From the NCBI GenBank assembly GCA_030583665.1, contig CP129469.1, forward strand, positions 806,001 through 870,000: 64,000 nt of DNA, given 5' to 3'. The notes under the pieces are model-generated. The model worked only from the letters and a program-made list of their open reading frames with translations, had not been told where the DNA came from and ran no database searches. Positions 46,406-54,849 of this stretch are shown piece by piece. The stretch comes from Candidatus Jettenia sp. AMX2. GTDB taxonomy: Bacteria; Planctomycetota; Brocadiia; Brocadiales; Brocadiaceae. Positions within the stretch are counted from its first letter, which is position 1. Each line of letters starts with the position of its first letter. Made by a program: the position numbers and the translations under genes.

Positions 46406-47143
46406 ATGCACCAGGATCGTTTTTACATACCAGATATTCCTCCTGCTACTCAAGGGTTATGGATAGAAGGCAGAGAGGCTCATCATATTTTACATGTCAA
46501 ACGGGCAAAAACCGGAAGTAAAATTACCCTTTTTGATGGTAAGGGAACGGAATATCTTGCGCATATTACTGAAATTCTTGATGGTAAACTCAAGGTATCC
46601 GTTGAACGGTTTCAAGCCGTAGACAGGGAGTCTCACGTTGGTATTACCATTGCATTTTCTGTCCCGAAAGGAAAATGCGTACATATTCTTATCCAGAAGT
46701 GTGCCGAACTGGGCGTAAGTACCCTAATTCCCGTGCATTGCAAACGAAGTGTTGTCGATGTCCGGAATACGCCTGACGTAAAGATAGATAAATGGAAGAG
46801 GATAGTAATCGAGGCATCCAAACAATGCAAACGGAATATCCTCACAAAAATAGAGAACGTAACAACGTTTGATGATCTGATAAAGACGGTTTGTGGATAT
46901 GATCTCTCACTCATTGCATATACAGGTCCTGATACAAGGTCATTAAAGAACGTATTAAGTGAATATCCGTCAGTCAGAAAGGTTTTTTGTCTTATAGGTC
47001 CCGAAGGTGGCTTTACACGTGATGAAGTAGAAAAGGCACGGAATGCCGGTATTATCCCTGTGAGTGTGGGCCCTTCCGTGTTAAGGATTGAGACTGCTGC
47101 TATTGCTGTTTCATCTATGCTTCTTTATGCCTGTTCGGATTAA
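46406..47143 (+). CDS. rsmE: 16S rRNA (uracil1498-N3)-methyltransferase
   Basis: 245 residues with N-terminal PUA-like region (GREAHHILHVKRAKTGSKI) and C-terminal SPOUT fold: KGKCVHILIQKCAELGVSTLIP, ERS/KRS-type RIVIEASKQCKR, and the knot LIGPEGGFTRDEVE with VGPSVLRIETAAIA. It methylates U1498 of 16S rRNA. It is a lone gene here, 73 bp after the RnfB gene. Confidence 0.94.
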   Translation: MHQDRFYIPDIPPATQGLWIEGREAHHILHVKRAKTGSKITLFDGKGTEYLAHITEILDGKLKVSVERFQAVDRESHVGITIAFSVPKGKCVHILIQKCAELGVSTLIPVHCKRSVVDVRNTPDVKIDKWKRIVIEASKQCKRNILTKIENVTTFDDLIKTVCGYDLSLIAYTGPDTRSLKNVLSEYPSVRKVFCLIGPEGGFTRDEVEKARNAGIIPVSVGPSVLRIETAAIAVSSMLLYACSD

Positions 47144-48108
47144 AAATCTGGAATTTCGCTTTACGTAAGGCTTTTGGAAATGTTTTACTACTGCTCAATT
47201 ATGGCACTCTTCCATCTCATTCGGGTTAGGTTTCCTTTCCTGCAGAACCCATGCAGGGCAGGGTACCGCCTGCCTAATATATTTATAGTATCAGGAGCAT
47301 CTCTGTCCCTGATTACCAGCCAGCAAGGATGCTGGCGGTATATTTCCCCAACTGGCAAATGATTCGCCCACCTACTTTTTCAAAAATAAAGTATTACGTT
47401 TGTCTAATCCCGAAGGGATATAATGATTATAGCAAGAGACAGAAAACATATTTTTAACCCCGAAGGGGTGATAGATAACAATGGTAATCCCGAAGAGGTG
47501 GTATGAGGAATCTGTGCTTTATGTCACCCCTTTGGGGTTGTTAATCTATGATTATTAATTGGCTATAATCATTTCACCCCTTCGGGGTTATTTGTCCCTG
47601 ATTGCCGGCTGGCAAGATAACATCCTCGCCTGTCATATTGATAATTCCTTGCACGTAGCATGTAGGGCAGGCACCGCCTGCCAATTAACGTCTCGTGCAT
47701 TTACCTTGTTGTTTTTTGGTGGGCAATGCCCACCCTCATATTGTTATGGTGTATATGGATATTCAATCAATTGAAATTGTTTTTAACACGAAGCACATGA
47801 AGTTTGTGGAGAACACGAAGAAGGGCAGGATTTTATAGGCTTGTTTTCTCATCTTTTTCTTCATGGCCTTCGTGGTATTAAAACGCGTTTTTTATGTAGG
47901 GCAGGCACTGCCTGCCAATTGCCTGTTCCACCGGTTATTGCGATGGTCTTTTCCGAAGCAATCCCATCCTCCAGCACACGTCATTGCGAAGGCGAAGCCT
48001 GAAGCAATCCCTCCTCCATAACCGTAAGATTGCTTCGTCGCTTCAATCCTCTCGATGACATTTTTTCAGGATATATTATGTCCCATATACCTGAGGAGTA
48101 AGTTAAAG
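47144..48108. other. 965-bp gene-free repeat region
   Basis: No gene recognised. It holds GGGCAGGCACCGCCTGCC-type hairpins (about 47250-47275, 47659-47685, 47896-47918), the second CCCCGAAGGGG cluster, and near 47985 an ATTGCGAAGGCGAAGCC-type repeat related to that at 63887. These repeats lie between convergent rsmE and recG, so they could terminate transcription from both sides. Confidence 0.6.
47403..47592. repeat. CCCCGAAGGGG palindrome cluster 2 (REP/BIME-like)
   Basis: Five palindromes (about 47403-47420, 47451-47470, 47483-47500, 47524-47540, 47573-47592). The first and last spacers match the reverse complement of cluster 1 (ATGATTATAG and TATTGGCTATAATC blocks). The middle spacer (with GAGGAATCTGTG) is inverted relative to cluster 1. 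Confidence 0.85.
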
Positions 48109-50211
48109 TCAACCTATAGCGATAAGTTCCAATCTGTCTTGAAAGATTTCCCATACCTTTTGTTTTATTTTAAGGTGCGGTTCCGATACAAGATGCGGAT
48201 CCCCGGAAACAATTTTAAAGGCATCGTTCCTGGCTTTCACGAGGATGGGAAAATCTCTGATGAGATTGCTTATCCTTAGCTCCGGTAACCCATGCTGACG
48301 GGTGCCAAAGAATTCTCCCGGTCCTCTTAGCCTGAAATCCGTTTCTGCAATCTTGAATCCGTCACCGGTTTTCGTCATAATGGTAAGCCGTTCCCGTGAG
48401 AGAGCGGTTTTAGGATATCCCAGAAGCAGGCAATATGATTGTTCGCCACCTCTTCCTATTCGTCCTCGGAGCTGATGAAGCTGGGCTAATCCAAACCGTT
48501 CTGCGTGCATGATAACCATGACTGTTGCGTTCGGTACATCGATTCCCACCTCGATGATTATGGTAGAGACCAATATATCGTACCGTCTTTCTTTGAAATC
48601 GGTCATAATCTTCTCTTTTTCTGCAGATTTCATTTGTCCGTACAGCAGGCCTATCCTGAGGTCCGGAAATATGTCGTTTTGTAGCCTTTTGGCTTCCGTA
48701 ACAGCCGCTTTCAGATTCAGGGTTTCTGATTCGTCAACGAGAGGATAGACAACAAATGCCTGCCTGCCTTTTGCCACTTCCCTTCTGATTAAAGCGTACA
48801 GCGTATTCTCTTTTCCATTTGGTACGAATAGTGTTTTGACCGGTGAGCGTCCCGGAGGCATTTCATCCAGTAGCGAGATGTCGAGATCGCCGAATATGGT
48901 AAGAGAGAGGGTACGCGGAATCGGGGTTGCTGTCATGATTAGCGTGTCAGGGCAAAATCCCTTTTCCTTCAGTTTTAATCGCTGCACAACACCGAATTTA
49001 TGCTGCTCATCTATTACTGCCAGACCCAGTTTCTTGAATTGAACGGAATCTTCAATAAGGGCGTGTGTCCCGACAACGAGATCAACGTTTCCTTCTTTGA
49101 TGCATTCCAGGACATCCTTTTTCTGCTGTCTGGAGTATAGTTCCCGGGTCAATAATCGTATACGCACAGATGAATTGTTCAGGTATTTTTTAAGCGTTTG
49201 AAAATGTTGCTCTGCAAGTATTTCGGTAGGAGCCATAAAGGCAACCTGGTAACCATTGGCAATAGCAGTGAGGATTGCGTAGATTGCAACAACGGTTTTT
49301 CCCGAGCCGACATCGCCCTGAAGCAGCCTGTTCATGGGTTTGTCGCTTCGCATATCCTGCCTGATTTCATCAATCACCCGTTCCTGTGCCCTCGTTAATG
49401 CAAAAGGCAACAGATTTCTGATGTGGGCATCGACATTAGGCCCTGCCTTGAATGATATCCCTGGTTTCTCTTTAATACCGTATCTCCTGAGTGCCATTGC
49501 TGTCTCAAGGATAAAGAGTTCGTCATAAATGAGTTTATATCGGGCTTTTTTTACCTGTTCAAATGTCTTGGGAAAATGAATATCGCGTATTGCGGCAGTA
49601 ACAGAAATCAGTTGATTTTTTCTTGCGATCTCTTCTGGCAAGAGTTCTTCTACGAAACCGGCAAAAAGGCTTACTGCCTCTTTCATAATCTTCCGGAATT
49701 GGGACTGACTGATGTTTTCATTGAGCGGATAAACGGGGATAATAGTTCCTTCCTTTTCCATATCCCCTTCCTCATCGTGAATGATTTCATGTTCGGGGTT
49801 CATTATCTGGAGATATTTATAAGCCCCTACCTTCCCGTGCAAAAAAACCGTGTCATCCCTATGGAATTTATTTGTGAGAAAAGGTTGATTGAACCACGTT
49901 GCTGCGATCGTACCGGTTCCATCAGTGACAAATACTTCAAGCACATGCTTTCTGTTCCGGGATATTCTGGTGTTGATACCAATTACCTGACCCTGGATTG
50001 TGATCTTTGCGCCTATTTTTGCATCTGAGATTTTTTGTATGAGAGTTCGGTCCTTGTAATCACGGGGGAAGTAATAAAGCACATCGCGGATCACCTCTAT
50101 CCCCAGTTTATTAAGGATTTCCGCACGTTTTGGACCAACCCCTTTCAGATACTGGATGGATTGACATAACGACGATTGAGGGGGTATATTTGCCGGTTCT
50201 GTAATAAGCAT
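48109..50211 (-). CDS. recG: ATP-dependent DNA helicase RecG
   Basis: 700 residues. N-terminal wedge domain with LKGVGPKRAEILNKLGI and YYFPRDYKDRT, then helicase motifs I GDVGSGKTVVA, II DEQHKFGV, III TATPIPRT, and the C-terminal QLRGRIGRGGEQSYC and GPGEFFGTRQHGLPEL. It remodels stalled replication forks and Holliday junctions. It is a single - strand gene with an intact reading frame and usual length. Confidence 0.96.
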   Translation of the reverse strand: MLITEPANIPPQSSLCQSIQYLKGVGPKRAEILNKLGIEVIRDVLYYFPRDYKDRTLIQKISDAKIGAKITIQGQVIGINTRISRNRKHVLEVFVTDGTGTIAATWFNQPFLTNKFHRDDTVFLHGKVGAYKYLQIMNPEHEIIHDEEGDMEKEGTIIPVYPLNENISQSQFRKIMKEAVSLFAGFVEELLPEEIARKNQLISVTAAIRDIHFPKTFEQVKKARYKLIYDELFILETAMALRRYGIKEKPGISFKAGPNVDAHIRNLLPFALTRAQERVIDEIRQDMRSDKPMNRLLQGDVGSGKTVVAIYAILTAIANGYQVAFMAPTEILAEQHFQTLKKYLNNSSVRIRLLTRELYSRQQKKDVLECIKEGNVDLVVGTHALIEDSVQFKKLGLAVIDEQHKFGVVQRLKLKEKGFCPDTLIMTATPIPRTLSLTIFGDLDISLLDEMPPGRSPVKTLFVPNGKENTLYALIRREVAKGRQAFVVYPLVDESETLNLKAAVTEAKRLQNDIFPDLRIGLLYGQMKSAEKEKIMTDFKERRYDILVSTIIIEVGIDVPNATVMVIMHAERFGLAQLHQLRGRIGRGGEQSYCLLLGYPKTALSRERLTIMTKTGDGFKIAETDFRLRGPGEFFGTRQHGLPELRISNLIRDFPILVKARNDAFKIVSGDPHLVSEPHLKIKQKVWEIFQDRLELIAIG

Positions 50212-50295
50212 ATTTGTGAAGTTTACCGGAATGAATCCGTGTTTTTTCCTTAAAATATAGAACGGTGGTTTGTATTTGTCAAATTGAATATTTCA

Positions 50296-50325
50296 TTGTT
50301 AACTTCCGGATGTTTTTTCTATAAT
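50296..50325 (+). promoter_or_regulatory. Candidate sigma-70 promoter before the DUF362 gene
   Basis: TTGTTA (50296-50301) and TATAAT (50320-50325) with an 18-bp spacer, about 90 bp before the gene at 50414. Divergent recG starts at 50211, so the pair lies in a divergent promoter region. Confidence 0.5.
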
Positions 50326-50413
50326 TTGTAAAAACCATGATAGAATACTTGCTCTGTCATTTTTACTGAAGAATAATGTTGATAATAGTATTGTTATTTT
50401 TGGAGTGAAGATT

Positions 50414-51493
50414 GTGAAGAGTAAGGTTTATTTTATGCCGGTAAAAAATGATGAAGGCCTTTCTTCTCATGCGGAAAAGGCCGGCAGATTATTTGATCTG
50501 TCAGGGTTTAAAGATGTTATTGACAGAAATGACAAGGTAGCCGTGAAGACAAGTTTTGGGGAAAGAGGAAATATTGGCCATCTGAAACCGCCCATAGTAA
50601 AGGCCATTGTAGATAAAGTCAAAGAATACAATGGCAAACCTTTCCTGATAGAAACCAACACGCTGTACGTAGGGCAGCGAACGAATGCCGTTGATCATAT
50701 TATGCACGCATATGAGCATGGTTTCGATTGCAAGAGTATCGGCGCCCCGATTATAATTGGAGACGGACTTTTTGGAGAGCATGATGTAAGGGTGGAGATT
50801 AACCAGAAGCTTTGTAAATATGCTTATGTGGCAGGAATAGCGAGGGCGGCAAATGCCATTGTTTCAATTACCCATGTGACGGGACACTTAATGGCGGGTA
50901 TGGGAGCTGCGCTGAAAAATATAGGAATGGGACTCTCATCACGTGGCGGGAAACTGGCGCAGCATTCCGGCGTAATTCCTCAAATCCTTACGGAACAATG
51001 CAGTACCTGCGGTGTATGTGGTAAGTGGTGTCCAGTGGGAGCAATAACAATGAGCGGGCGTTCTGCCCTGATCAATTCGGAAATCTGTATTGGTTGCGGT
51101 GAGTGCCTGTCCGTATGTCAGTTCGGTGCTGTGGAAATTGCATGGGATGAGAATACCGTGAACCTGCAAAAAAAGATAGCAGAGTACTGTTTGGCTATCT
51201 TAAAAGAGAAAAAAGGAAAGGTCGCATTTTTCAATTTTCTTACGCACATTACAAAACATTGTGATTGCATGGATAGTGCTTACGAACCCGATATTGCCGA
51301 TATCGGCATCATGGCCTCTGATGACCCTGTTGCTATTGACAAGGCAACAACAGATATGATACAGGAACGTACCGGAACGGATTATTTCCGGAATGCATGG
51401 CCTGATATTGATTATACAATTCAAATTGAATATGCACAGGAGATTGGGTTGGGAAACAAAGATTATGAACTGGTAGTCTGTGAATATTGGTAG
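50414..51493 (+). CDS. DUF362 ferredoxin-domain protein
   Basis: About 359 residues. A GTG at 50414 is preferred because TGGAG lies 8 bp before it; a GTG at 50405 is possible. DUF362 domain: VAVKTSFGERGNIGHLKPP, ETNTLYVGQRTNAVDH and VSITHVTGHLMAGMGAALKNIGMGLSSRGGK. Two [4Fe-4S] motifs follow: CSTCGVCGKWCPVGAI and CIGCGECLSVCQFGAV. Its exact reaction is not known; members occur widely in anaerobes and probably carry electrons. Lone gene with its own promoter. Confidence 0.85.
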   Translation: MKSKVYFMPVKNDEGLSSHAEKAGRLFDLSGFKDVIDRNDKVAVKTSFGERGNIGHLKPPIVKAIVDKVKEYNGKPFLIETNTLYVGQRTNAVDHIMHAYEHGFDCKSIGAPIIIGDGLFGEHDVRVEINQKLCKYAYVAGIARAANAIVSITHVTGHLMAGMGAALKNIGMGLSSRGGKLAQHSGVIPQILTEQCSTCGVCGKWCPVGAITMSGRSALINSEICIGCGECLSVCQFGAVEIAWDENTVNLQKKIAEYCLAILKEKKGKVAFFNFLTHITKHCDCMDSAYEPDIADIGIMASDDPVAIDKATTDMIQERTGTDYFRNAWPDIDYTIQIEYAQEIGLGNKDYELVVCEYW

Positions 51494-51650
51494 ACATATT
51501 TGTGGAACGATACACTAAACAATTCTTGCGAAGCTGTGCTGTGTGGCATCGTACAAACGGATATTTTCTGGCATTTTCTTCAGCCGCCTCTGAAACATTT
51601 TACATTTGCCTTTCAATAAACCATGTTTTTTAGTTCTTAATAATTTCGCT

Positions 51651-51726
51651 GTCTAACGTTTGAAGTCACCCTTTGGCAAGCCGCGTATCGCGCGAGTTGA
51701 CAATAGGGTGCACTTCATTGTTGTGA
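51651..51726 (-). other. attC-type recombination site (integron cassette)
   Basis: Read on the - strand this is an imperfect palindrome. The right-hand core box is GTTAGAC (R', fits GTTRRRY). Next to it, arm TGAAGTCACCCT (51661-51672, + strand) pairs with the complement of AGGGTGCACTTCA (51705-51717), with a single unpaired G in one arm. Such an extra-helical base is the hallmark of attC sites, which are recombined as folded single strands. The left outer box is degenerate (CACAAC). It follows the membrane-protein ORF directly, as expected for a cassette. Confidence 0.7.
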
Positions 51727-51730
51727 AATC

Positions 51731-52164
51731 TCATTCTTTCACTATCTTTGACACGATGCCAACTCTTGCTACGTTGCCAACGATGAGGACGCCAACGAAG
51801 ACGAAGGCCGTAGTCCAGACGTCTTTACCGAGGGAGTCCCACACTGACCGATATTGCGACACGAAGAAGTTGACTACTGTCAGCGCCGCGATGGTCATGA
51901 CAAGAAATGAGAAGCCGTCGTACACTAACGGATTGGCGCGTGGGACGACCGATCCCTGTGCATGGCGATGAGCCAAGATAGAGAGAACACCCACAGACCT
52001 GCCGAGTACACGACTTGGAGGTAGCAGAGGAGGAGGAAGACAACAACGCCAGCCACTGTGCCGAACATCCAGACGAAGCTCGCGAGGCAGGTGACCGCGA
52101 AGGAGTTGGCGAAGAACAGAAACCCGAATGAATAGGAAGAGATTTTTGTTTCAAGAATTGGCAT
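51731..52164 (-). pseudogene. Cassette-borne membrane protein, frameshifted
   Basis: Two overlapping frames join into one ~145-residue, four-helix membrane protein. Frame 1 (ATG 52164) gives MPILETKISSYSFGFLFF to SLSWLIA and soon stops. Frame 2 gives AHRHAQGSVVPRANPLVYDG to VARVGIVSKIVKE and stops at 51731. The shift lies near 51960-51995. It is visibly richer in GC than the flanking genes and sits directly before an attC-type site, so it is a cassette gene of foreign origin. No family is recognised. A sequencing error is the alternative to true decay. Confidence 0.6.
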
Positions 52165-52206
52165 AAGTAATATACAATACTACTGTTTTCTTCCGACTCG
52201 TTCGGG

Positions 52207-52413
52207 TCAGTTACTTGTCTTTTCCATTTGTAAAAAAGAAACTTCTGACATGCCTGCTTTTTCCTTTGCATGTTCAATGGTCATGCTGACAAGATTGCCC
52301 TTTTCATCCAGGTCAATGTAAAGGTTTTCTGATATTTCTTTTGTCTCAACGATAGGTACATTTGAAAACTCAATCAACGCTGTATCTGTATCCGAGAAAT
52401 AACGGATTTTCAT
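52207..52413 (-). CDS. DUF2283-family protein
   Basis: 68 residues that match the DUF2283 pattern: MKIRYFSDTDTALIEFSN, VETKEISENLYIDLDEKGNL and TIEHAKEKAGMSE. A strong Shine-Dalgarno (AAGGAGGG) precedes ATG 52413 and lies inside the upstream gene, with which it overlaps by ATGA. Such proteins commonly pair with a DUF4258-like partner, as here, and are suspected of forming small toxin-antitoxin-like modules. AT-rich, unlike the surrounding cassettes. Confidence 0.85.
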   Translation of the reverse strand: MKIRYFSDTDTALIEFSNVPIVETKEISENLYIDLDEKGNLVSMTIEHAKEKAGMSEVSFLQMEKTSN

Positions 52414-52652
52414 TTTTCTCCCTCCTTAAAGTTTCTATCAAAGAAAGCATTATGAACGGTCTCTCCGTCTTCAAGAAGTATAACTCTTAAACACTTTCCT
52501 GCTTCTTCGATAAATTTCCATTGCCTTATCCTTCCATCGTTCTGAATTTCTGTTTTCACAGGTTTTTTGATGGCATCCAATATCCACTCCTCTTTAATAA
52601 TCGCCCTGTCTGGTCGCTGTTTGATGAATGAAAAGTATTGCGTGCATTTCAT
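52410..52652 (-). CDS. DUF4258-like small protein, partner of DUF2283
   Basis: 80 residues from ATG 52652. A longer open frame to 53000 exists but belongs to the decayed nuclease-like gene. The core FIKQRPDRAIIKEEWILDAIKKP, DGRIRQWKFIEEAGKCLRVIL and the closing HNAFFDRNF fit a small alpha-beta protein of the DUF4258 kind. A TATAAT lies at 52659-52664 with TTGGAA 18 bp before it, so transcription would start about at the ATG, giving a leaderless mRNA; no ribosome site is seen. It is coupled to the DUF2283 gene by ATGA. Confidence 0.75.
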   Translation of the reverse strand: MKCTQYFSFIKQRPDRAIIKEEWILDAIKKPVKTEIQNDGRIRQWKFIEEAGKCLRVILLEDGETVHNAFFDRNFKEGEK

Positions 52653-52743
52653 ATTTCTATTATACCATTTTCGGCCGGATGCTTCCAAAACCTTTAAGAT
52701 GTGCCCTCTTATATTCTCTCTTCCAGCCGATGGTTGGCCGTTC

Positions 52744-53433
52744 CAATTCTTCAGGTCCACGATGATGGTTGCCACTCGCCTCGCGAGCCTGCTGTCCTTT
52801 AGCCCGAGACACTTGTGTGCCAGAGAACAGCACCTTGCCATTCCTCGGAAGACGCCAGATCGGGCACATCCGGAGCATTTCCGAAGTATATGAAGACGAA
52901 GTATATGAAGACCAAGTAGATGTCCTTCTTGTTGATCCCTGCCAAATAGTAGAGATGTGCGAGACGATTCGCCATCTGGTACAGAGGAGTATGCCAGCAA
53001 GCATCATCGTTTGCGCGAAAAGCTGACTTGGCTTCGTCCAAGCGCTTCTCAATTTTGCGGAGTACGTCGGGCGATGCCTTGCTTCGGAAATCAACGGTCT
53101 CGTCAATGTGCGCCTTAGCTTCAACAAGGATCAATTTGCCATCCATTGTACGGGCAAGACCATCCCAACGTGGCCGCTCTTGGGCCAGAACTCGTCAAGT
53201 GGCATAGTCAGTTGGTCAACACCAAGGCGGTCAAGGAATGACTAATCATAATATTCTGCGTAATCGTCATCCTGACGCGGGGACCGCCAGTCGATTACGG
53301 CTTCACGCCAACCGAAGGCCTCGGCGATAGCAGTACCTAGCAAACCGGGGTACTCTCGTACCATCAGACGCAGCCAATGTTCGCTTCGTCTTGCCTCCGG
53401 TGGTCTTGGTCGTCTCGGCATTCTTATCCTCAA
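52744..53433 (-). pseudogene. Decayed PD-(D/E)XK-like cassette gene
   Basis: Pieces in three frames assemble to a single ~230-residue protein. WLRLMVREYPGLLGTAIAEAF to DDDYAEYYD ends at an in-frame TAG (53242-53244); after it come SFLDRLGVDQLTMPLDEFWPKSG; a frameshift near 53165 leads to WDGLARTMDGKLILVEAKAH with AFRANDDACWHTPLYQMANRLAHLYYL; and a second shift near 52810 leads to CLGLKDSRLARRVATIIVDL. A 15-bp tandem duplication (GAAGTATATGAAGAC, about 52880-52912) adds extra residues. LVEAKAH resembles the E-x-K of nuclease-fold proteins. The gene starts just after the attC-type box at 53434. Confidence 0.7.
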
Positions 53434-53485
53434 GGCTAACGTTTGAGTTAGGCTCTGGCATTGCCGTTACCGCTTGAATGCCAGA
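53434..53485 (-). other. attC-type recombination site, right half well conserved
   Basis: On the - strand the right simple site reads GCCTAAC-TCAAAC-GTTAGCC (53434-53453), the expected RYYYAAC, 6-bp spacer and GTTRRRY. A 9-bp inverted repeat adjoins it (TCTGGCATT 53454-53462 and complement 53477-53485), overlapping the end of the upstream coding sequence. The left half is not clearly conserved. It separates the EamA cassette from the nuclease-like cassette. Confidence 0.65.
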
Positions 53486-53904
53486 ACCAAAACGCCGCTG
53501 GCGACGAGGCCTATGCCCAGCCACTCACGCATGGACGGGCGTTCACCAAGAATGGTGAAGGCAAACACGGCGACAAGCACAAGGCTAAACTTGTCTACGG
53601 GCGCTACCTTGGATGCTTCGCCGACTTGTAGCGCACGAAAGTAGCACACCCAGGACGCGCCCGTTGCCAAAGCTGACAGCGAGAGAAAAAGCAGTGTCTT
53701 TGACGACAGTGCGCGAGGATCGCTCCACTTGCCGGCGTACCAAACGAATGCTGCCAAGACGAAGACGATGATGATGGTACGGATGAGCGTTGCGAAGTCT
53801 GAGTCAATGCCTCGAATGCCGATCTTGGCGAAGATCGCCGTCAGCGCGGCGAAGCAGGCAGACAGCGCTGCCCAGAAGAACCAACCGCTCGGCGTAGTCA
53901 TCAT
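53467..53904 (-). CDS. EamA-type (DMT) single-domain transporter in a gene cassette
   Basis: About 145 residues from MMTTPSGWFFWAALSACFAA, with ATG 53904 or 53901; the upstream in-frame ATG 53952 lies beyond the cassette boundary and is rejected. Five hydrophobic segments. The closing ALQVGEASKVAPVDKFSLVL and ILGERPSMREWLGIGLVASG are typical of the EamA half-transporters found in integron cassettes. It probably exports small metabolites as a dimer. Clearly GC-rich compared with the surrounding genome. It starts ~12 bp after a GTTAGGC core, as expected for a cassette. Confidence 0.85.
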   Translation of the reverse strand: MMTTPSGWFFWAALSACFAALTAIFAKIGIRGIDSDFATLIRTIIIVFVLAAFVWYAGKWSDPRALSSKTLLFLSLSALATGASWVCYFRALQVGEASKVAPVDKFSLVLVAVFAFTILGERPSMREWLGIGLVASGVLVLAFKR

Positions 53905-53915
53905 GGTTTCGTGGA

Positions 53916-53922
53916 GCCTAAC
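53916..53922 (-). other. GTTRRRY core site at cassette boundary (attI/attC edge)
   Basis: GTTAGGC on the - strand, immediately before the EamA cassette. With the next core at 53434 it bounds a ~480-bp cassette. What lies beyond (53927-54079) is a MITE-like element, so the rest of the recombination site is destroyed or displaced. Confidence 0.6.
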
Positions 53923-53926
53923 AATG

Positions 53927-54079
53927 ATTATACAGTCTGTATAAAACGGCAATCACAGACTGTTTCGGTATAGATAAGAAGTCGCCGTGTCTTCTTCTCA
54001 TTTATTATAACTTATTTTGCATCAAGTATATGAAGATTATCTCTAAATTGCCCATTCCGGTTTATACAGACTGTATAAT
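53927..54079. repeat. 153-bp MITE-like element with palindromic ends
   Basis: 19-bp perfect terminal inverted repeats (ATTATACAGTCTGTATAAA at 53927-53945; complement 54061-54079). Each end is itself a palindrome, TATACAGTCTGTATA. Inner subterminal GGCAAT/ATTGCC motifs also mirror. No ORF inside. It is wedged between the integrase remnant and the first cassette. Confidence 0.75.
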
Positions 54080-54084
54080 ACGTC

Positions 54085-54153
54085 CTATAACCCATCGACC
54101 GGGCTTCGGACACCATGACCTCCTTTGTTCAAGACATGGGTGTAGATCTTTGG
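54085..54153 (-). pseudogene. intI: Integron integrase (IntI) C-terminal remnant
   Basis: The - strand reads PKIYTHVLNKGGHGVRSPVDGL then TAG (54085-54087). IYTHVLN-GG-GVRSP-D is the nearly invariant end of integron integrases and includes the catalytic tyrosine (codon 54142-54144). Two codons upstream the frame meets TAA, so only about 22 codons remain. The fragment has the same orientation as the cassettes, with its 3' end facing the first one, the arrangement of the reverse-oriented integron integrases known from some Planctomycetes and spirochaetes. Confidence 0.7.
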
Positions 54154-54477
54154 CCAGGTTTATGCCTGTGTAGTACTCGCTCAAGAACATTTTCAAGTTT
54201 GAGTGATATGATGTGGTATTCTACTCCCGAGACTACCATGCGAGCGATCCCGGACACATCCGCATATTAACTGTTTTTAAAATAAAGTCAATAATTATGT
54301 ATGGTGTTCCTGGAATTCAACAATTTCCTCCGCTTCGATTGTAATTGCTGCCCATGTTGGAAGAGGAAGCGAAAGAAAGACAATGCGTGTATTATGGCAA
54401 CCAATACGATAGTGGACTTGTGCAAAAAATTGCACAATGTTAATTGAACCTAACTGCACCCACGTTCAGGCCGCTTA
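54154..54477. other. Region without recognised gene next to the integrase remnant
   Basis: About 320 bp. A - strand stretch near 54190-54255 reads IARMVVSGVEYHIIS, weakly like the start of a Y1 transposase, but it is too short to call. The remainder shows nothing. Confidence 0.4.
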
Positions 54478-54672
54478 AATTAGGCCTTCGGCGACTTTGT
54501 TTTAGCTACACGTAGGGTTAAATGGAAATTAACACTGTCAGGGTTCTCAACCCTGACAATGTTCTGATCATGAACTGGGACAAACACTATCGTATCATAT
54601 TACCATCACCAACCTTATAACAACACCTCCCCGCAAACCCGCTTCATTAAAATAAAAATTCCTATACAATGA
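54478..54672 (-). repeat. Dispersed ~190-bp repeat with hairpin, copy B
   Basis: Inverted copy of 7957-8148 with a few base differences. The hairpin arms are AACACTGTCAGGGTT (54531-54545) and AACCCTGACAATGTT (54549-54563), one mismatch. The TATAGGAATTT end lies near 54664. Confidence 0.8.
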
Positions 54673-54774
54673 ACTTATCAGCGATAAATATTCTGCACTG
54701 TGCAAAATACTTTTCTGGTGACGGTTTTTAGGGGGTCAATTACGCTAAGTATTTGATATGCATAAAGTTAAAAA

Positions 54775-54849
<75 letters not shown>

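Noticed and set aside
52653-53000. N-terminal extension of the DUF4258-like gene to 53000
   Set aside because: This stretch encodes the tail of the decayed nuclease-like gene (CLGLKDSRLARRVATIIVDL), and a TATAAT lies just before ATG 52652.
54190-54255. Y1-transposase-like start (IARMVVSGVEYHIIS) on the - strand
   Set aside because: Too short and too diverged; no HUH motif follows.
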